Source: an uncultured Saprospiraceae bacterium | Lineage (GTDB): Bacteria > Bacteroidota > Bacteroidia > Chitinophagales > Saprospiraceae | Direction of reading: 5' to 3' | DNA: 64,000 nt | Assembly: GCA_938015805.1 (NCBI GenBank) | Contig: CALLXF010000006.1 | Span: 30,694-94,693, forward strand | Shown here: piece by piece, positions 8,166 to 16,623 of the stretch | Numbering within the stretch: the first letter of the stretch is position 1 | Layout of the letters: each line of letters begins with the position of its first letter | Position numbers and translations under genes: made by a program | Notes under the pieces: model-generated | The model's input: only the letters and a program-made list of their open reading frames with translations | What the model was told of the DNA's origin: nothing | Database searches by the model: none

Positions 8166-9505
8166 TAATCTTTGATCTTATTACTTTTTACGGACGGAAT
8201 ATTCTGAATCATTAATAGGTAAGACAAAGAAAAATCTAAAACTGTACTAAATTCTAGTAAGCCAGTATTTAATTGGAGTTTACCATATTCGCTTTTAAAC
8301 GAATTTACAATAGTATTTATCTCAGAAACTATTTTTGATTTACTAGGCTTATCATTTTTCACAAAAATCTTAGTGTATCCTAACTCTTGAAAAAAGTCTT
8401 GTTCCACTACTCTATAATACAGATGCAATAGTGTTTTTATAGGAACCGGAAGAGAATAATTAAACAGGCTATACCCTACTATATAACCCGGAATAGCCTG
8501 AGCAATTTTTAAATGCTCATTATTTATGTACCAGTTTATATTAGATATCTCATTTTTACAGAATTCTACAAATTGTTCGTGTCCTGATGGCATCGTAATC
8601 CCAAAAGTAGAAACCACCTCATATAGTTCTTCATAAAATAATTCTGACGATCGTGCTTTTACTTTTTTTAGTTTTTTACGTAGTCGATTATTCTTTTTAG
8701 CTGGAACTTCGCCATTATTCTGAAAATATTTTCTGTGCATTTTTTCAAAAGCCTCCATCGTAAACCCCTCCGGTTTTAATAGATAATCCATTTTATAAAC
8801 CGCATCTAATAAGATGTACGATTCCGCTCCAGGATATCTGATCAGATCTAGATGTGATGAATCTATCTGATTAAAAACATCATTTATGGTCGTCTGTAGA
8901 TAATTATATTTTACCTCTTTTTCTGATAGTTCGATGGTCCGAACGTGACTTTTATTTACAGCAATCAGATTTTCAAATTCTCCTTCTAGAATATCATCTT
9001 GTTTATCCGCATTAATAGCTAATTCTTTAAGAGCATAATATAATTTGTATGGGGATGCGTCCAGTGTTTTAGAGTGGAACAACATCGTAATACTATTTTC
9101 CTTATCTAAAGCATATCTGCAGTACTTAAGGGTATAATTTAGCTCAAGTAATCGACGCAGTACTCCTATATTTAATGTCTGTGTTCTAGCTATTTTAGCC
9201 TCGGCTCTTATAGATTTTAAATCTGCACGACCTTGGATTAATTTTGATCCTTGGTATATGCTAAATCGGATATGGTCAGATGATCTTGTATAATCTAGGT
9301 TCTTTAGATCATCGTCCTTTAAATAAAAGAAAAACTGCTCATAGCAATCTAGAAAATTTTCTTTCTCAAAAGATTGCATTGCATCATCCCATGAAGTATA
9401 TTTTTCTTTTTCCTTGTATGCATCAGTATATCTTCCGAATATTACATTCGGCTCGACCGCATTTTTATCCTTGGAAAAATTAAATATCTTGTTTAGAATA
9501 TCCAT
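8165..9505 (-). CDS. Unrecognised protein co-transcribed with the S1C protease
   Basis: 446 residues, soluble, no signal peptide or membrane helix. I do not recognise a family with certainty. Residues about 75-175 (containing LRRLLELNYTLKYCRYALD and a following helix) look like a YbjN-type domain, the same fold suspected at the C-terminus of the protease encoded next. The C-terminal part is helical and includes a Lys/Arg-rich patch (KKNNRLRKKLKKVKARSS). It is the first gene of a two-gene operon, coupled through a TAATG overlap, so the products probably act together: a regulator, adaptor or substrate of the protease is inference. Confidence 0.72.
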   Translation of the reverse strand: MDILNKIFNFSKDKNAVEPNVIFGRYTDAYKEKEKYTSWDDAMQSFEKENFLDCYEQFFFYLKDDDLKNLDYTRSSDHIRFSIYQGSKLIQGRADLKSIRAEAKIARTQTLNIGVLRRLLELNYTLKYCRYALDKENSITMLFHSKTLDASPYKLYYALKELAINADKQDDILEGEFENLIAVNKSHVRTIELSEKEVKYNYLQTTINDVFNQIDSSHLDLIRYPGAESYILLDAVYKMDYLLKPEGFTMEAFEKMHRKYFQNNGEVPAKKNNRLRKKLKKVKARSSELFYEELYEVVSTFGITMPSGHEQFVEFCKNEISNINWYINNEHLKIAQAIPGYIVGYSLFNYSLPVPIKTLLHLYYRVVEQDFFQELGYTKIFVKNDKPSKSKIVSEINTIVNSFKSEYGKLQLNTGLLEFSTVLDFSLSYLLMIQNIPSVKSNKIKD

Positions 9506-9575
9506 CGAGGTTCCTATGAGGGGTGAAAAATACTATAAAAAAGAATAATCAGCTTTTATAAGCATAAATTATATT

Positions 9576-10526
9576 ATGAAATTCCGAACCATCCTAAAAC
9601 AAGCATCCTCTCCGATAGATATTAACTATCAGTCTAAAGTCTTATTTATGGGTAGTTGCTTTGCCCAGAATATCGGTAAAGCAATGGGCGATCGTAAATT
9701 TATGACCTCCATAAATCCACTCGGGATCAGTTATAACCCTATATCACTGGCAAAAAATATTGCGACCATAACAGAATGTAAATCCCCAGATCCAGAAGAG
9801 GTCTATTCTAATGAGAGCATCCATTTCCATTATGATTTCCATGGAATTAATAACGCTTTATCTCGTACATCTTTTGTAGAAAAAATCGATGATAAAATAA
9901 AAGCTGGTTATGAATTTGTAAAAACAACAGACATCTTATTTATTAGTCTCGGAACAGCACATGTTTTTAGTCATAAGGATCATGGTGTGGTGAATAACTG
10001 CCATAAAATGCCTAATGACTTATTTACTAGAAGGCTTTTAAAAGTAGAAGAAATAGTTTCCGCTTTACAGCGAATAATAACCCAGCTAACTACTGTAAAT
10101 TATGGCGTAAAAATAGTGTTTACGGTAAGTCCTATACGACATATACGAGATGGTTTAGTAGCAGATCGTAGAAGTAAGTCTATGCTCATAGCTGCATTGA
10201 CGCAAGTCATAAATGACCAAGACGTTTTTTACTTCCCTTCTTACGAATTGCTTATAGATGATCTAAGGGATTATCGTTTTTACAAAGCTGATATGATCCA
10301 TCCTAATGATCAAGCAATAGGCTACATCTGGGAATATTTTTCTGAGAGTTATTTTTCTACTGATACCATAGAACTCATCCGCAAAGTGGACAAAATAAAT
10401 AGCATGCTATCTCATAGGCAGATATCTCATTCTACTGATCAGGCGAGAATATTAAAAGAAAAAATTAAAACAGCTGTTTCACAACTGACTAACCATATCC
10501 CAGAGGAAAAATGGCAATTGGAATAA
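9576..10526 (+). CDS. GSCFA domain protein
   Basis: 316 residues with the family-defining MGSCFAQNIG near residue 26, followed by the NPLGISYNP motif and a later DMIHPNDQAIGYIWEYF block carrying the Asp-x-x-His pair expected of SGNH-like hydrolases. GSCFA proteins are frequent in Bacteroidota and are thought to be SGNH/GDSL-like esterases; the substrate is not established. There is no signal peptide. Single gene, divergent from the protease operon and ending at a convergent terminator. Confidence 0.9.
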   Translation: MKFRTILKQASSPIDINYQSKVLFMGSCFAQNIGKAMGDRKFMTSINPLGISYNPISLAKNIATITECKSPDPEEVYSNESIHFHYDFHGINNALSRTSFVEKIDDKIKAGYEFVKTTDILFISLGTAHVFSHKDHGVVNNCHKMPNDLFTRRLLKVEEIVSALQRIITQLTTVNYGVKIVFTVSPIRHIRDGLVADRRSKSMLIAALTQVINDQDVFYFPSYELLIDDLRDYRFYKADMIHPNDQAIGYIWEYFSESYFSTDTIELIRKVDKINSMLSHRQISHSTDQARILKEKIKTAVSQLTNHIPEEKWQLE

Positions 10527-10555
10527 AAAAAGCCTCGGATAATTCCAAGGCTTTT
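10525..10555. terminator. Intrinsic terminator between convergent genes
   Basis: AAAAGCCTCGG and CCAAGGCTTTT form a stem with one mismatch around a six-base loop, directly at the stop of the GSCFA gene. The flanking A and T runs make it usable from both sides. Confidence 0.8.
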
Positions 10556-10576
10556 AAATAATAGAGATCACTATAA

Positions 10577-11442
10577 TCAATCCTTATCCCTCTCAGTAAA
10601 CTCATTTTTTCTGATCGTCCATCTCATATTTTTATCTACTTCTACATTTTTATTTTTGGGGATAAAGATTTTAAATCTTACCTCTTGCCCTCTATACTTA
10701 TCTCCCTTATCGATTCTATAAAACTCAGGGATATATATGTTGTTCCCTTCTATTCTCTCATCAATGTTTACCTTAGAGGCATACTTGCGAGCATTGGATC
10801 TTGTTCTTCCTTGAGAACTGATCTCTTTTTCTATAGTAACGTGAGCACTATCAGATTTATATATAGATGCTCTGATATTATCTCCATATAAGGCATACTT
10901 ATTTATATATGTCTCTCCTAGTGAGATCATAAACTCATCGTCAGTTTCAAAATCTTCAAAGCTGATTTTGATTAAATCATCATCGATCTTTAGCTGTCGC
11001 CTCTCTGTAATCTGAGAATCATTTGCATAACTCGGTAGCTGGAAAGCAAAACAAAAAATAAATAATATTACAGATGCAATCCATGTTCCGATCATGGTAT
11101 TCTTTATCTTCTTTTTTACTCTATAATCAGAAAATATTCTAACCAGCAAAAAGATTAAAAAGACAATCGGGACAACGACTAATACTAATCCTGTAAACCA
11201 TGTTATCCCGGTTACTAAAATGTTACTACTAGAAAAATAACCAAGGTGCGGAAGCCCCGTAAAAAAGGCAAATAAAACACCTAATAAAGTAATCCCTATT
11301 GTAATAACTAAGATCGCAGCTACAAGATAAATTATGGGCTTAACTATAAACTTTATTAAGTTTAGAATACCCAGTATTATCCCGCCTAAAAAAGAAATCC
11401 CTTTGGATAAACCTGAGCGAATCCAAGATGATCCTTCATTGG
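10577..11442 (-). CDS. C-terminal part of a PspC-domain membrane protein, in the -1 frame
   Basis: This frame is open without a stop from the A10 run (11443-11452 on the plus strand) to TGA/TAA near 10577. It encodes about three hydrophobic helices (including FLGGIILGILN..., ITWFTGLVLVVV... and MIGTWIASVILFIFCFAF) and a soluble tail of about 140 residues. The only start-like codon inside the downstream part is TTG at 11149, in the middle of a membrane helix, so independent initiation is unlikely. Joined by a -1 shift to the PspC ORF, it gives one 504-residue protein of the size usual for Bacteroidota PspC proteins. Either slippage/frameshifting, a recent mutation, or a sequencing error. Confidence 0.75.
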
Positions 11443-12090
11443 TTTTTTTTTTGAGTTAAAAGTAGAATTGAGTGTTTCTGATCCTCTATCTACTAAGTCC
11501 TCTACCTCGTCTTTTACTGTTTTTGCTATAGTGTCTATATTGATAGGCTCACCTTTCATGGCTAGCTTATCTGCAGAGCTCGTCGCTTCTGGTACGATGA
11601 TCATAAGGATGATATATGGTATAACAGCGATCCCTCCAGTAAAAATTAAAATCAATGCAAAAATTCTAAGCCATAATGGATCAGATATTCCAAAATAAGC
11701 ACTCAGCCCAGAACAAACACCTCCGATTACTTTATCATCTGGATCTCTAAATAATCTTCTACCTGTTTTAGATCTTCTGGCTTTCTTAGCCTTTGTTTTT
11801 GCACTACTTAAAGGAACTTCCTCATCTATCGCTGCTCCAAAATCGGCAGGTGTTCCCATTATGCTTATAGCGTCATTAAGATTTTTCAAGTTGATTATAT
11901 CTTGGCCACCTTTATTTTCTGTAAACAACTCTGCCAGTCTTACCTCTATATCATACATGATCTCATCAGCTCCTTCCGAGGTCTGAAAATGAGTATGCAG
12001 TGTGTTTAAATAATTTCTGAGATTTGCATAAGCATCCTCGTCGATTGTAAATGGGTAACCGCCTAAATTTATATTTACTATTTTATTCAT
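11386..12090 (-). CDS. N-terminal part of a PspC-domain protein, frame ends after an A10 run
   Basis: 234 residues. An N-terminal segment of about 100 residues (typical of Bacteroidota PspC proteins) precedes a PspC domain (about 110-170) with GGVCSGLSAYFGISDPLWLR and a transmembrane helix ending YIILMIIVPEA. After a run coding Lys-Lys-Lys the frame continues for only 18 residues (PMKDHLGFAQVYPKGFLF), which look unrelated to the family, and stops. PspC proteins are inner-membrane factors linked to envelope stress. The ATG overlaps the padR stop (ATGA), so padR and pspC are one operon, the classical PadR-PspC pairing. Confidence 0.85.
   Translation of the reverse strand: MNKIVNINLGGYPFTIDEDAYANLRNYLNTLHTHFQTSEGADEIMYDIEVRLAELFTENKGGQDIINLKNLNDAISIMGTPADFGAAIDEEVPLSSAKTKAKKARRSKTGRRLFRDPDDKVIGGVCSGLSAYFGISDPLWLRIFALILIFTGGIAVIPYIILMIIVPEATSSADKLAMKGEPINIDTIAKTVKDEVEDLVDRGSETLNSTFNSKKKPMKDHLGFAQVYPKGFLF
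11443..11452 (-). other. Homopolymer A10 run at the frame junction of the PspC gene
   Basis: Ten consecutive T on the plus strand (A10 in the mRNA). In the first frame they read Ser-Lys-Lys-Lys-Pro; one extra A, or a -1 slip, connects seamlessly to the downstream open frame. Such runs favour RNA polymerase slippage, ribosomal -1 slippage and also sequencing miscounts. Confidence 0.8.
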
Positions 12091-12425
12091 TGGACCTTAA
12101 TTTTGTCAGTTGATTCGCCTACAGCGTGATTTAATTCTTTCCATGTGAGCAATAAGCTCTGTAAAAATTCTGAGCCTTGCTCTGTGAGCTGATAATATTT
12201 CCTGGGGGGACCTGCATTTGATTCCTGCCAGTTATATTTTAAGAGTTCTGCATTTTTTAATCTATTTAAAAGAGGATATAAAGTCCCTTCGACTACTATT
12301 AATTTTGATTCTTTTAGTTTTTTAATAATATCACTTGGATACATTTCCTCTTTAGATATTAATGACAAAACACAGAGTTCCAAAATTCCTTTCCTCATTT
12401 GTGCTTTTGTGTTTTCAAGTTTCAT
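12087..12425 (-). CDS. PadR family transcriptional regulator
   Basis: 112 residues. A winged helix-turn-helix with the PadR pattern: ELCVLSLISKEEMYPSDIIKKL (helices 1-2), then VVEGTLYPLLNRLKNAELL (recognition helix) and the wing GPPRKYYQLTEQG. It is the short PadR type with one C-terminal dimerisation helix. It overlaps the pspC start by four bases and probably represses its own operon; a candidate operator lies 25 bases upstream of its start. Confidence 0.93.
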   Translation of the reverse strand: MKLENTKAQMRKGILELCVLSLISKEEMYPSDIIKKLKESKLIVVEGTLYPLLNRLKNAELLKYNWQESNAGPPRKYYQLTEQGSEFLQSLLLTWKELNHAVGESTDKIKVQ

Positions 12426-12449
12426 ATAATGTCTTTTAAGCCTGAATTA

Positions 12450-12471
12450 TACAGTAGTATATTCTACCGTA
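12450..12471. promoter_or_regulatory. Candidate PadR operator
   Basis: TACAGTAG (12450-12457) and CTACCGTA (12464-12471) form an inverted repeat with one mismatch around TATATT. It lies 25-46 bases upstream of padR, where an autoregulatory operator would be expected. PadR sites are usually such dyads, but the assignment is inference. Confidence 0.45.
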
Positions 12472-12593
12472 CAACTGATAATTGATTTTCAAGAAGTTGT
12501 GTCTTAAACATCTTAATAGTAATCATCAATATCAGAATCTACTTTACGAATCAGTCTTATCTCCAACGTTGATAACACAAATATATATAATTT

Positions 12594-12624
12594 ATATAGT
12601 ACTATGCAATGCAAAGTACTATAT
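12594..12624. repeat. 10-bp perfect inverted repeat with 11-base spacer
   Basis: ATATAGTACT (12594-12603) and AGTACTATAT (12615-12624) flank ATGCAATGCAA. It could be a second operator or the dyad of an unknown regulator. It has no U-tract, so it is not a terminator. Confidence 0.5.
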
Positions 12625-12883
12625 ATTTTGAGATTCTATATAAACCATCATTTTCTATCGACTAAAATGACTTATAGGTAAATTATATCGTTTATAGTTT
12701 ATAATAAACTAAACTAGAGGTGATTGTTAGTTATATATTGACTGCATTGCAAAAAATCATCTCCTACTTAATATTTATAAATTAAATTTTAAACCTTCCA
12801 TATACAGTTAAAGCCATTTACCGTTATATCACAATATAAATTTCAATACCTTGCAATCATAAAACAGCTAGCTCACTAAAAAA

Positions 12884-13690
12884 ATGAGACCTCTATTATT
12901 AAAGTCAAAATATATACTCTCGTTACTCTTAGTTTTAATGATTGGTTCTGATGCTACAGCTCAGGATATCATCCTTTTAAAAAACGGTGAAAAATTAAAA
13001 GTATCGATTAAACAGATCGGTAATGAGGTAGTCAATTACTATGAGTATCAAGACTCCTCTATCACTTATACACTTAATAAATCAGCAATCGAATCGATAG
13101 AAAAAAATGCAGTAATCCGAGATAACCATGGAAAAGAAAAATTTCTAAATACCCAAATTCATCAAATCAAATTTGATTTCCTCTCATTTTTTAATTTGTC
13201 ATTAGGTCTAAGTTATGAGCGTATGATGACACCGTACAGCTCTCTACAACCTAATATTGCCTATTATAATAATAATGATAATCATGGTTTTGAGATAGGA
13301 ACAGATTATCGAATTTACTCTACAAGGAATAGATTTAAAAACAGTGACGGTCTAAATCTTATGGATGGCGGATATACTTTTTTACGATTGCATTATGGTT
13401 ACCAAAAAAGTAGTTTCTATAATTTTAGACAAGGAAGTTTTACTACGGAGTTTGGAACGAGAAATAGTCATGCACTTATCGGTGGAGTGGGTATAGGAAA
13501 GCAATGGCAATATGATAAAGTTACTTTAGATGTAAACATAAGCTATCTCTATTTTATCGGATGGTCAAAAGAAGAATTAGATACCGGAGAGCCTTCTAAT
13601 GTGCGACTAGTAGAATACAATAAAGGAATATTTAAAGGCCGCAATAATCGAGGTGTAAATATAAATTTCTCTATCGGGTATCAATTTTGA
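12884..13690 (+). CDS. Secreted outer-membrane beta-barrel-like protein
   Basis: 268 residues with a signal peptide (hydrophobic stretch about 9-25, ending DATAQ). A short soluble part follows (DIILLKNGEKLKVSIKQIG, a pattern often found at the start of Bacteroidota secreted proteins) and then alternating amphipathic strands with aromatic residues, ending GYQF, as in an outer-membrane barrel with a C-terminal aromatic. No named family recognised. Single gene, convergent with the next unit. Confidence 0.7.
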   Translation: MRPLLLKSKYILSLLLVLMIGSDATAQDIILLKNGEKLKVSIKQIGNEVVNYYEYQDSSITYTLNKSAIESIEKNAVIRDNHGKEKFLNTQIHQIKFDFLSFFNLSLGLSYERMMTPYSSLQPNIAYYNNNDNHGFEIGTDYRIYSTRNRFKNSDGLNLMDGGYTFLRLHYGYQKSSFYNFRQGSFTTEFGTRNSHALIGGVGIGKQWQYDKVTLDVNISYLYFIGWSKEELDTGEPSNVRLVEYNKGIFKGRNNRGVNINFSIGYQF

Positions 13691-13708
13691 AAACCGATTA
13701 CATTAAGA

Positions 13709-15037
13709 TCAGAATGATACATTTAGTCCTATCCTCGACGAACTATAATTTACTTTATCAGCATTTATAACTCCTAAGATATTATCAGTTGTTGCGATTA
13801 ATTGCACCGGACCTACATTTACTATAGCACCTAGTCCAGCTACTGGATTTCCATTGGCGGAAGCCAAAGTTAAATTTACCATGTGTTTACTAAAACGATA
13901 ACTTCCATTTAAACCAAAAGAAGATACTCCTGAAACATTATATTGATTAAGATGAAAGAATCCACCAATATTTATTTTATCAGAGAAATCATAGTCCACT
14001 CCTATTAAAAACTTTTTAAATAACTGGGTGCTGTACTCTTTTTGCTCCTTAGTAAAAGTAAGTACCTGATACAAAGAATCCTCTACTACTATATCCTGGT
14101 CATCTTCAAAAAATTCTAATAAATCTATACCTTCAAAATTGGTCTGCTCAGCAGAACTATACATAAAAGTGCTATCAGCATTCCATGTTATACTTCCGAT
14201 ATCTAATGCCGCGATCTGATAAGAAAACTTATCGCCGAGTGTTCCACTAATCCCAAGGTCAAACGCGAATCCCATATTTTTTCCTACCTGGAATAATTTT
14301 ACTGGATTATAATCCAAAGAAAAATCTCCTAATCCATTGTACTCAAAAGTTCCAGCTGTTAAAATATCTATATCTGTATCTACTGTAAGTTGGTAAATAT
14401 CAGGATCCGTAAATAAATCTAGTTTACCGTTTTGTATACTTAGATCTTCGATACCTGATAGAAGTTTTACCCTCGCACCGATATTAATATTGCCTAACTG
14501 GCGAGCATAACCCAGAGATAGTTCAGTATATGATCGAGTGGCTATATCTAATCCAAGGTTCATCGTTTCGCCGATATACGCAGCATTTCCTATATGATAG
14601 AGCTCTATTAAGTCTTTACTATATTGTACGTCACTGATCACTCTCATTCCGTAACCTACACTGAACATTCCTTTTCCTGTCTTCCAATCTACTCCTAATA
14701 AAGGAACAGAAAACTCGACTCCTATCCCGTTTTCTTCTCCAAAATCATCTATCACATTTGTAAAATCTAATCTACTTACGCCATTAGATGTTTTTCTAAA
14801 ATAGTCTCCGATTACTGGTCCGTCTTGAATAAATGTTCCTGCAATACCAGGTAATACTACTGTAAGTCCGGTATCTTGTTTTATGTACGATGGATCTATA
14901 GGATTAGACTGTCTTAGGTTTTCCATACCGATCCACTGTAGATCCTGAGCAGATAAGTGGGTAGAAAAAATACTAATCGTAATGAGTATTAAAAATAACG
15001 CGTTACTTAATACATACGTCAAAGCACTTTTAATCAT
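13709..15037 (-). CDS. DUF5723-like outer-membrane protein
   Basis: 442 residues: signal peptide (to about residue 30, THLSAQ), then a long beta-rich chain with the SYIKQDTGLTVVLPG-type opening and glycine/aromatic alternation of a large barrel, ending SFSRIGLNVSF-like (C-terminal Phe). It resembles the Bacteroidota DUF5723 family, which has distant similarity to PorP/SprF-like and OmpF-type barrels; function unknown. Its start overlaps the end of the lipoprotein gene by eight bases, so the two are translationally coupled and probably form a complex. Confidence 0.75.
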   Translation of the reverse strand: MIKSALTYVLSNALFLILITISIFSTHLSAQDLQWIGMENLRQSNPIDPSYIKQDTGLTVVLPGIAGTFIQDGPVIGDYFRKTSNGVSRLDFTNVIDDFGEENGIGVEFSVPLLGVDWKTGKGMFSVGYGMRVISDVQYSKDLIELYHIGNAAYIGETMNLGLDIATRSYTELSLGYARQLGNINIGARVKLLSGIEDLSIQNGKLDLFTDPDIYQLTVDTDIDILTAGTFEYNGLGDFSLDYNPVKLFQVGKNMGFAFDLGISGTLGDKFSYQIAALDIGSITWNADSTFMYSSAEQTNFEGIDLLEFFEDDQDIVVEDSLYQVLTFTKEQKEYSTQLFKKFLIGVDYDFSDKINIGGFFHLNQYNVSGVSSFGLNGSYRFSKHMVNLTLASANGNPVAGLGAIVNVGPVQLIATTDNILGVINADKVNYSSSRIGLNVSF

Positions 15038-16568
15038 TGAGTTTTATTTTTGCTCCCATTCTTAATTCCAATGCGTAGTCTTCATAAATCCACAACGATT
15101 CTTCTCCATTATTTAGGCTTTCGAGATCGATAAGAAATACTACTTTACTAGCATCGATTACATTATTAATCTTAGTCTCGTCAAAAGGAATAAAAACCGT
15201 TTCTTCTCCAGCAGAAGTGGCTATTCCTGTCATCTCATCTATATCAGCGGCAGGAAGAAAATAACGTTGGTCTCTAAATAAAGAATCTGTTATATTTTGA
15301 TTTTCGTCTAATAGAAAGCCCTGAACTCTTACATCAAAAGGGAAATCGTTTTCCATAATCAATTTAAATTCCGCACTTTCTAAAGAAGCATACCCTTCAA
15401 AATCGATATCAAAAGTATCCGTTAGTTTTAGTTCGTTTGCATATCCAAATAATGGCAACTCGACATTAGTTACGACTTTATAATAACTATCCGAGGTCAT
15501 AAATCCCGTTATATCTGGATCATCTTCCGGATTAGCGACAGCATCGATATCAAATGCTACACGGCTGACTTTCTCATTAAATATCTCCTGAATATTAGAG
15601 TTCTCGTTATTAAAAAAGAAAGTATCTAGTTTTACCTCACCCACCTCTGCGAGTGTAGGATGTTTAAATAGCACTCCATTATCAATAAGATCTCCTGTCA
15701 TTAAAAAGGTACTACCCGTAATCGTTGTAAACTCTACCGAATTAAATTTAGCTTCTACCGGAAAACCAAAAGCATTTTCCCCATCGATTCTTACTTTAGG
15801 ATTTTCAAACCAAAGTCCTCCGGACAACCAGTTACTATAGACTCCGACTGTAATCACCTCTCCATCTACTTGCTGTATTTCTTTTCCAAAGAAACCTTCT
15901 ATATATCCAAAATCTAATCGATCAAAAGTCAGGACAATACGATCTAATTCTATTCTTTCACCAGCTTCATTACGAGCATCATAGTTTACAAAAACCTGAT
16001 TATTATTTCCTGTAACGTCCCAAGAGTCCACAGACTCTGTCTCTGTGATCAGATTTGTTTCTTCTCCTCCTTCATAATTTAAAACATAATCCCTTGTATA
16101 AATAACGCCATCTTTACTCAACTCTGGTATGGTTACTTTTACTGTAACGGTCTCTTGCAGTTTAGTCTGGAAAGACCATCTTATTCCTACATTAGCAAAA
16201 ATAGCTCTGTCTAATTGGAAATTAGTAGGAAACACTTCTACTGGAAATGGAACAGGAGCTACGGTATCTTGTAAGAACAGTGGAACTGGAAAATCTACAG
16301 GAGCAAAAATTTCTCTTGCAAATCTTTGTACAGGTGGAGCTGTATAAAACACAGTAAGTCTCCCTTCTGGATCTACTTTTACTACAGCGTTACCAGAAGT
16401 GCTTTCTGCAATCTCTACGATTCTTGCTTTAGTATTTATTAACGGAATGGCATATTCTCCATTTAAAGAAGCATCTACTTCTTTTACCGAGGTTAGATCA
16501 GTACAACTGAGTATTGTTAAAACCAGGCATAGATTTATTAAGATGTATGATAAGGATCCGTATTTCAT
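15030..16568 (-). CDS. Large unrecognised lipoprotein coupled to the DUF5723-like barrel
   Basis: 512 residues with a lipobox-type signal (LTILSC, acylated Cys near residue 22). The rest is beta-rich and acidic (many Asp/Glu, Thr and aromatic residues), consistent with a surface or periplasmic lipoprotein made of Ig-like sheets. I do not recognise the family. It is the first gene of a two-gene operon. A lipoprotein plus barrel pair resembles other outer-membrane systems of Bacteroidota, but it lacks SusD/SusC signatures. Confidence 0.75.
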   Translation of the reverse strand: MKYGSLSYILINLCLVLTILSCTDLTSVKEVDASLNGEYAIPLINTKARIVEIAESTSGNAVVKVDPEGRLTVFYTAPPVQRFAREIFAPVDFPVPLFLQDTVAPVPFPVEVFPTNFQLDRAIFANVGIRWSFQTKLQETVTVKVTIPELSKDGVIYTRDYVLNYEGGEETNLITETESVDSWDVTGNNNQVFVNYDARNEAGERIELDRIVLTFDRLDFGYIEGFFGKEIQQVDGEVITVGVYSNWLSGGLWFENPKVRIDGENAFGFPVEAKFNSVEFTTITGSTFLMTGDLIDNGVLFKHPTLAEVGEVKLDTFFFNNENSNIQEIFNEKVSRVAFDIDAVANPEDDPDITGFMTSDSYYKVVTNVELPLFGYANELKLTDTFDIDFEGYASLESAEFKLIMENDFPFDVRVQGFLLDENQNITDSLFRDQRYFLPAADIDEMTGIATSAGEETVFIPFDETKINNVIDASKVVFLIDLESLNNGEESLWIYEDYALELRMGAKIKLND

Positions 16569-16623
16569 AAATATGCTTATAAGTTCTGTCTAATATGTGA
16601 CATTTTAAAAATCTAAAACCCCA

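Larger units (their letters stand above)
12426..12883. other. 458-base AT-rich divergent intergenic region
   Basis: It separates padR (leftward) from an outer-membrane protein gene (rightward). It holds two inverted repeats listed separately and three occurrences of a TTGCAA-type word (TGCAATGCAA at 12605-12614, TGCATTGCAA near 12743, CTTGCAAT near 12852). No open frame longer than a few codons and no RNA gene was recognised. Confidence 0.6.
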
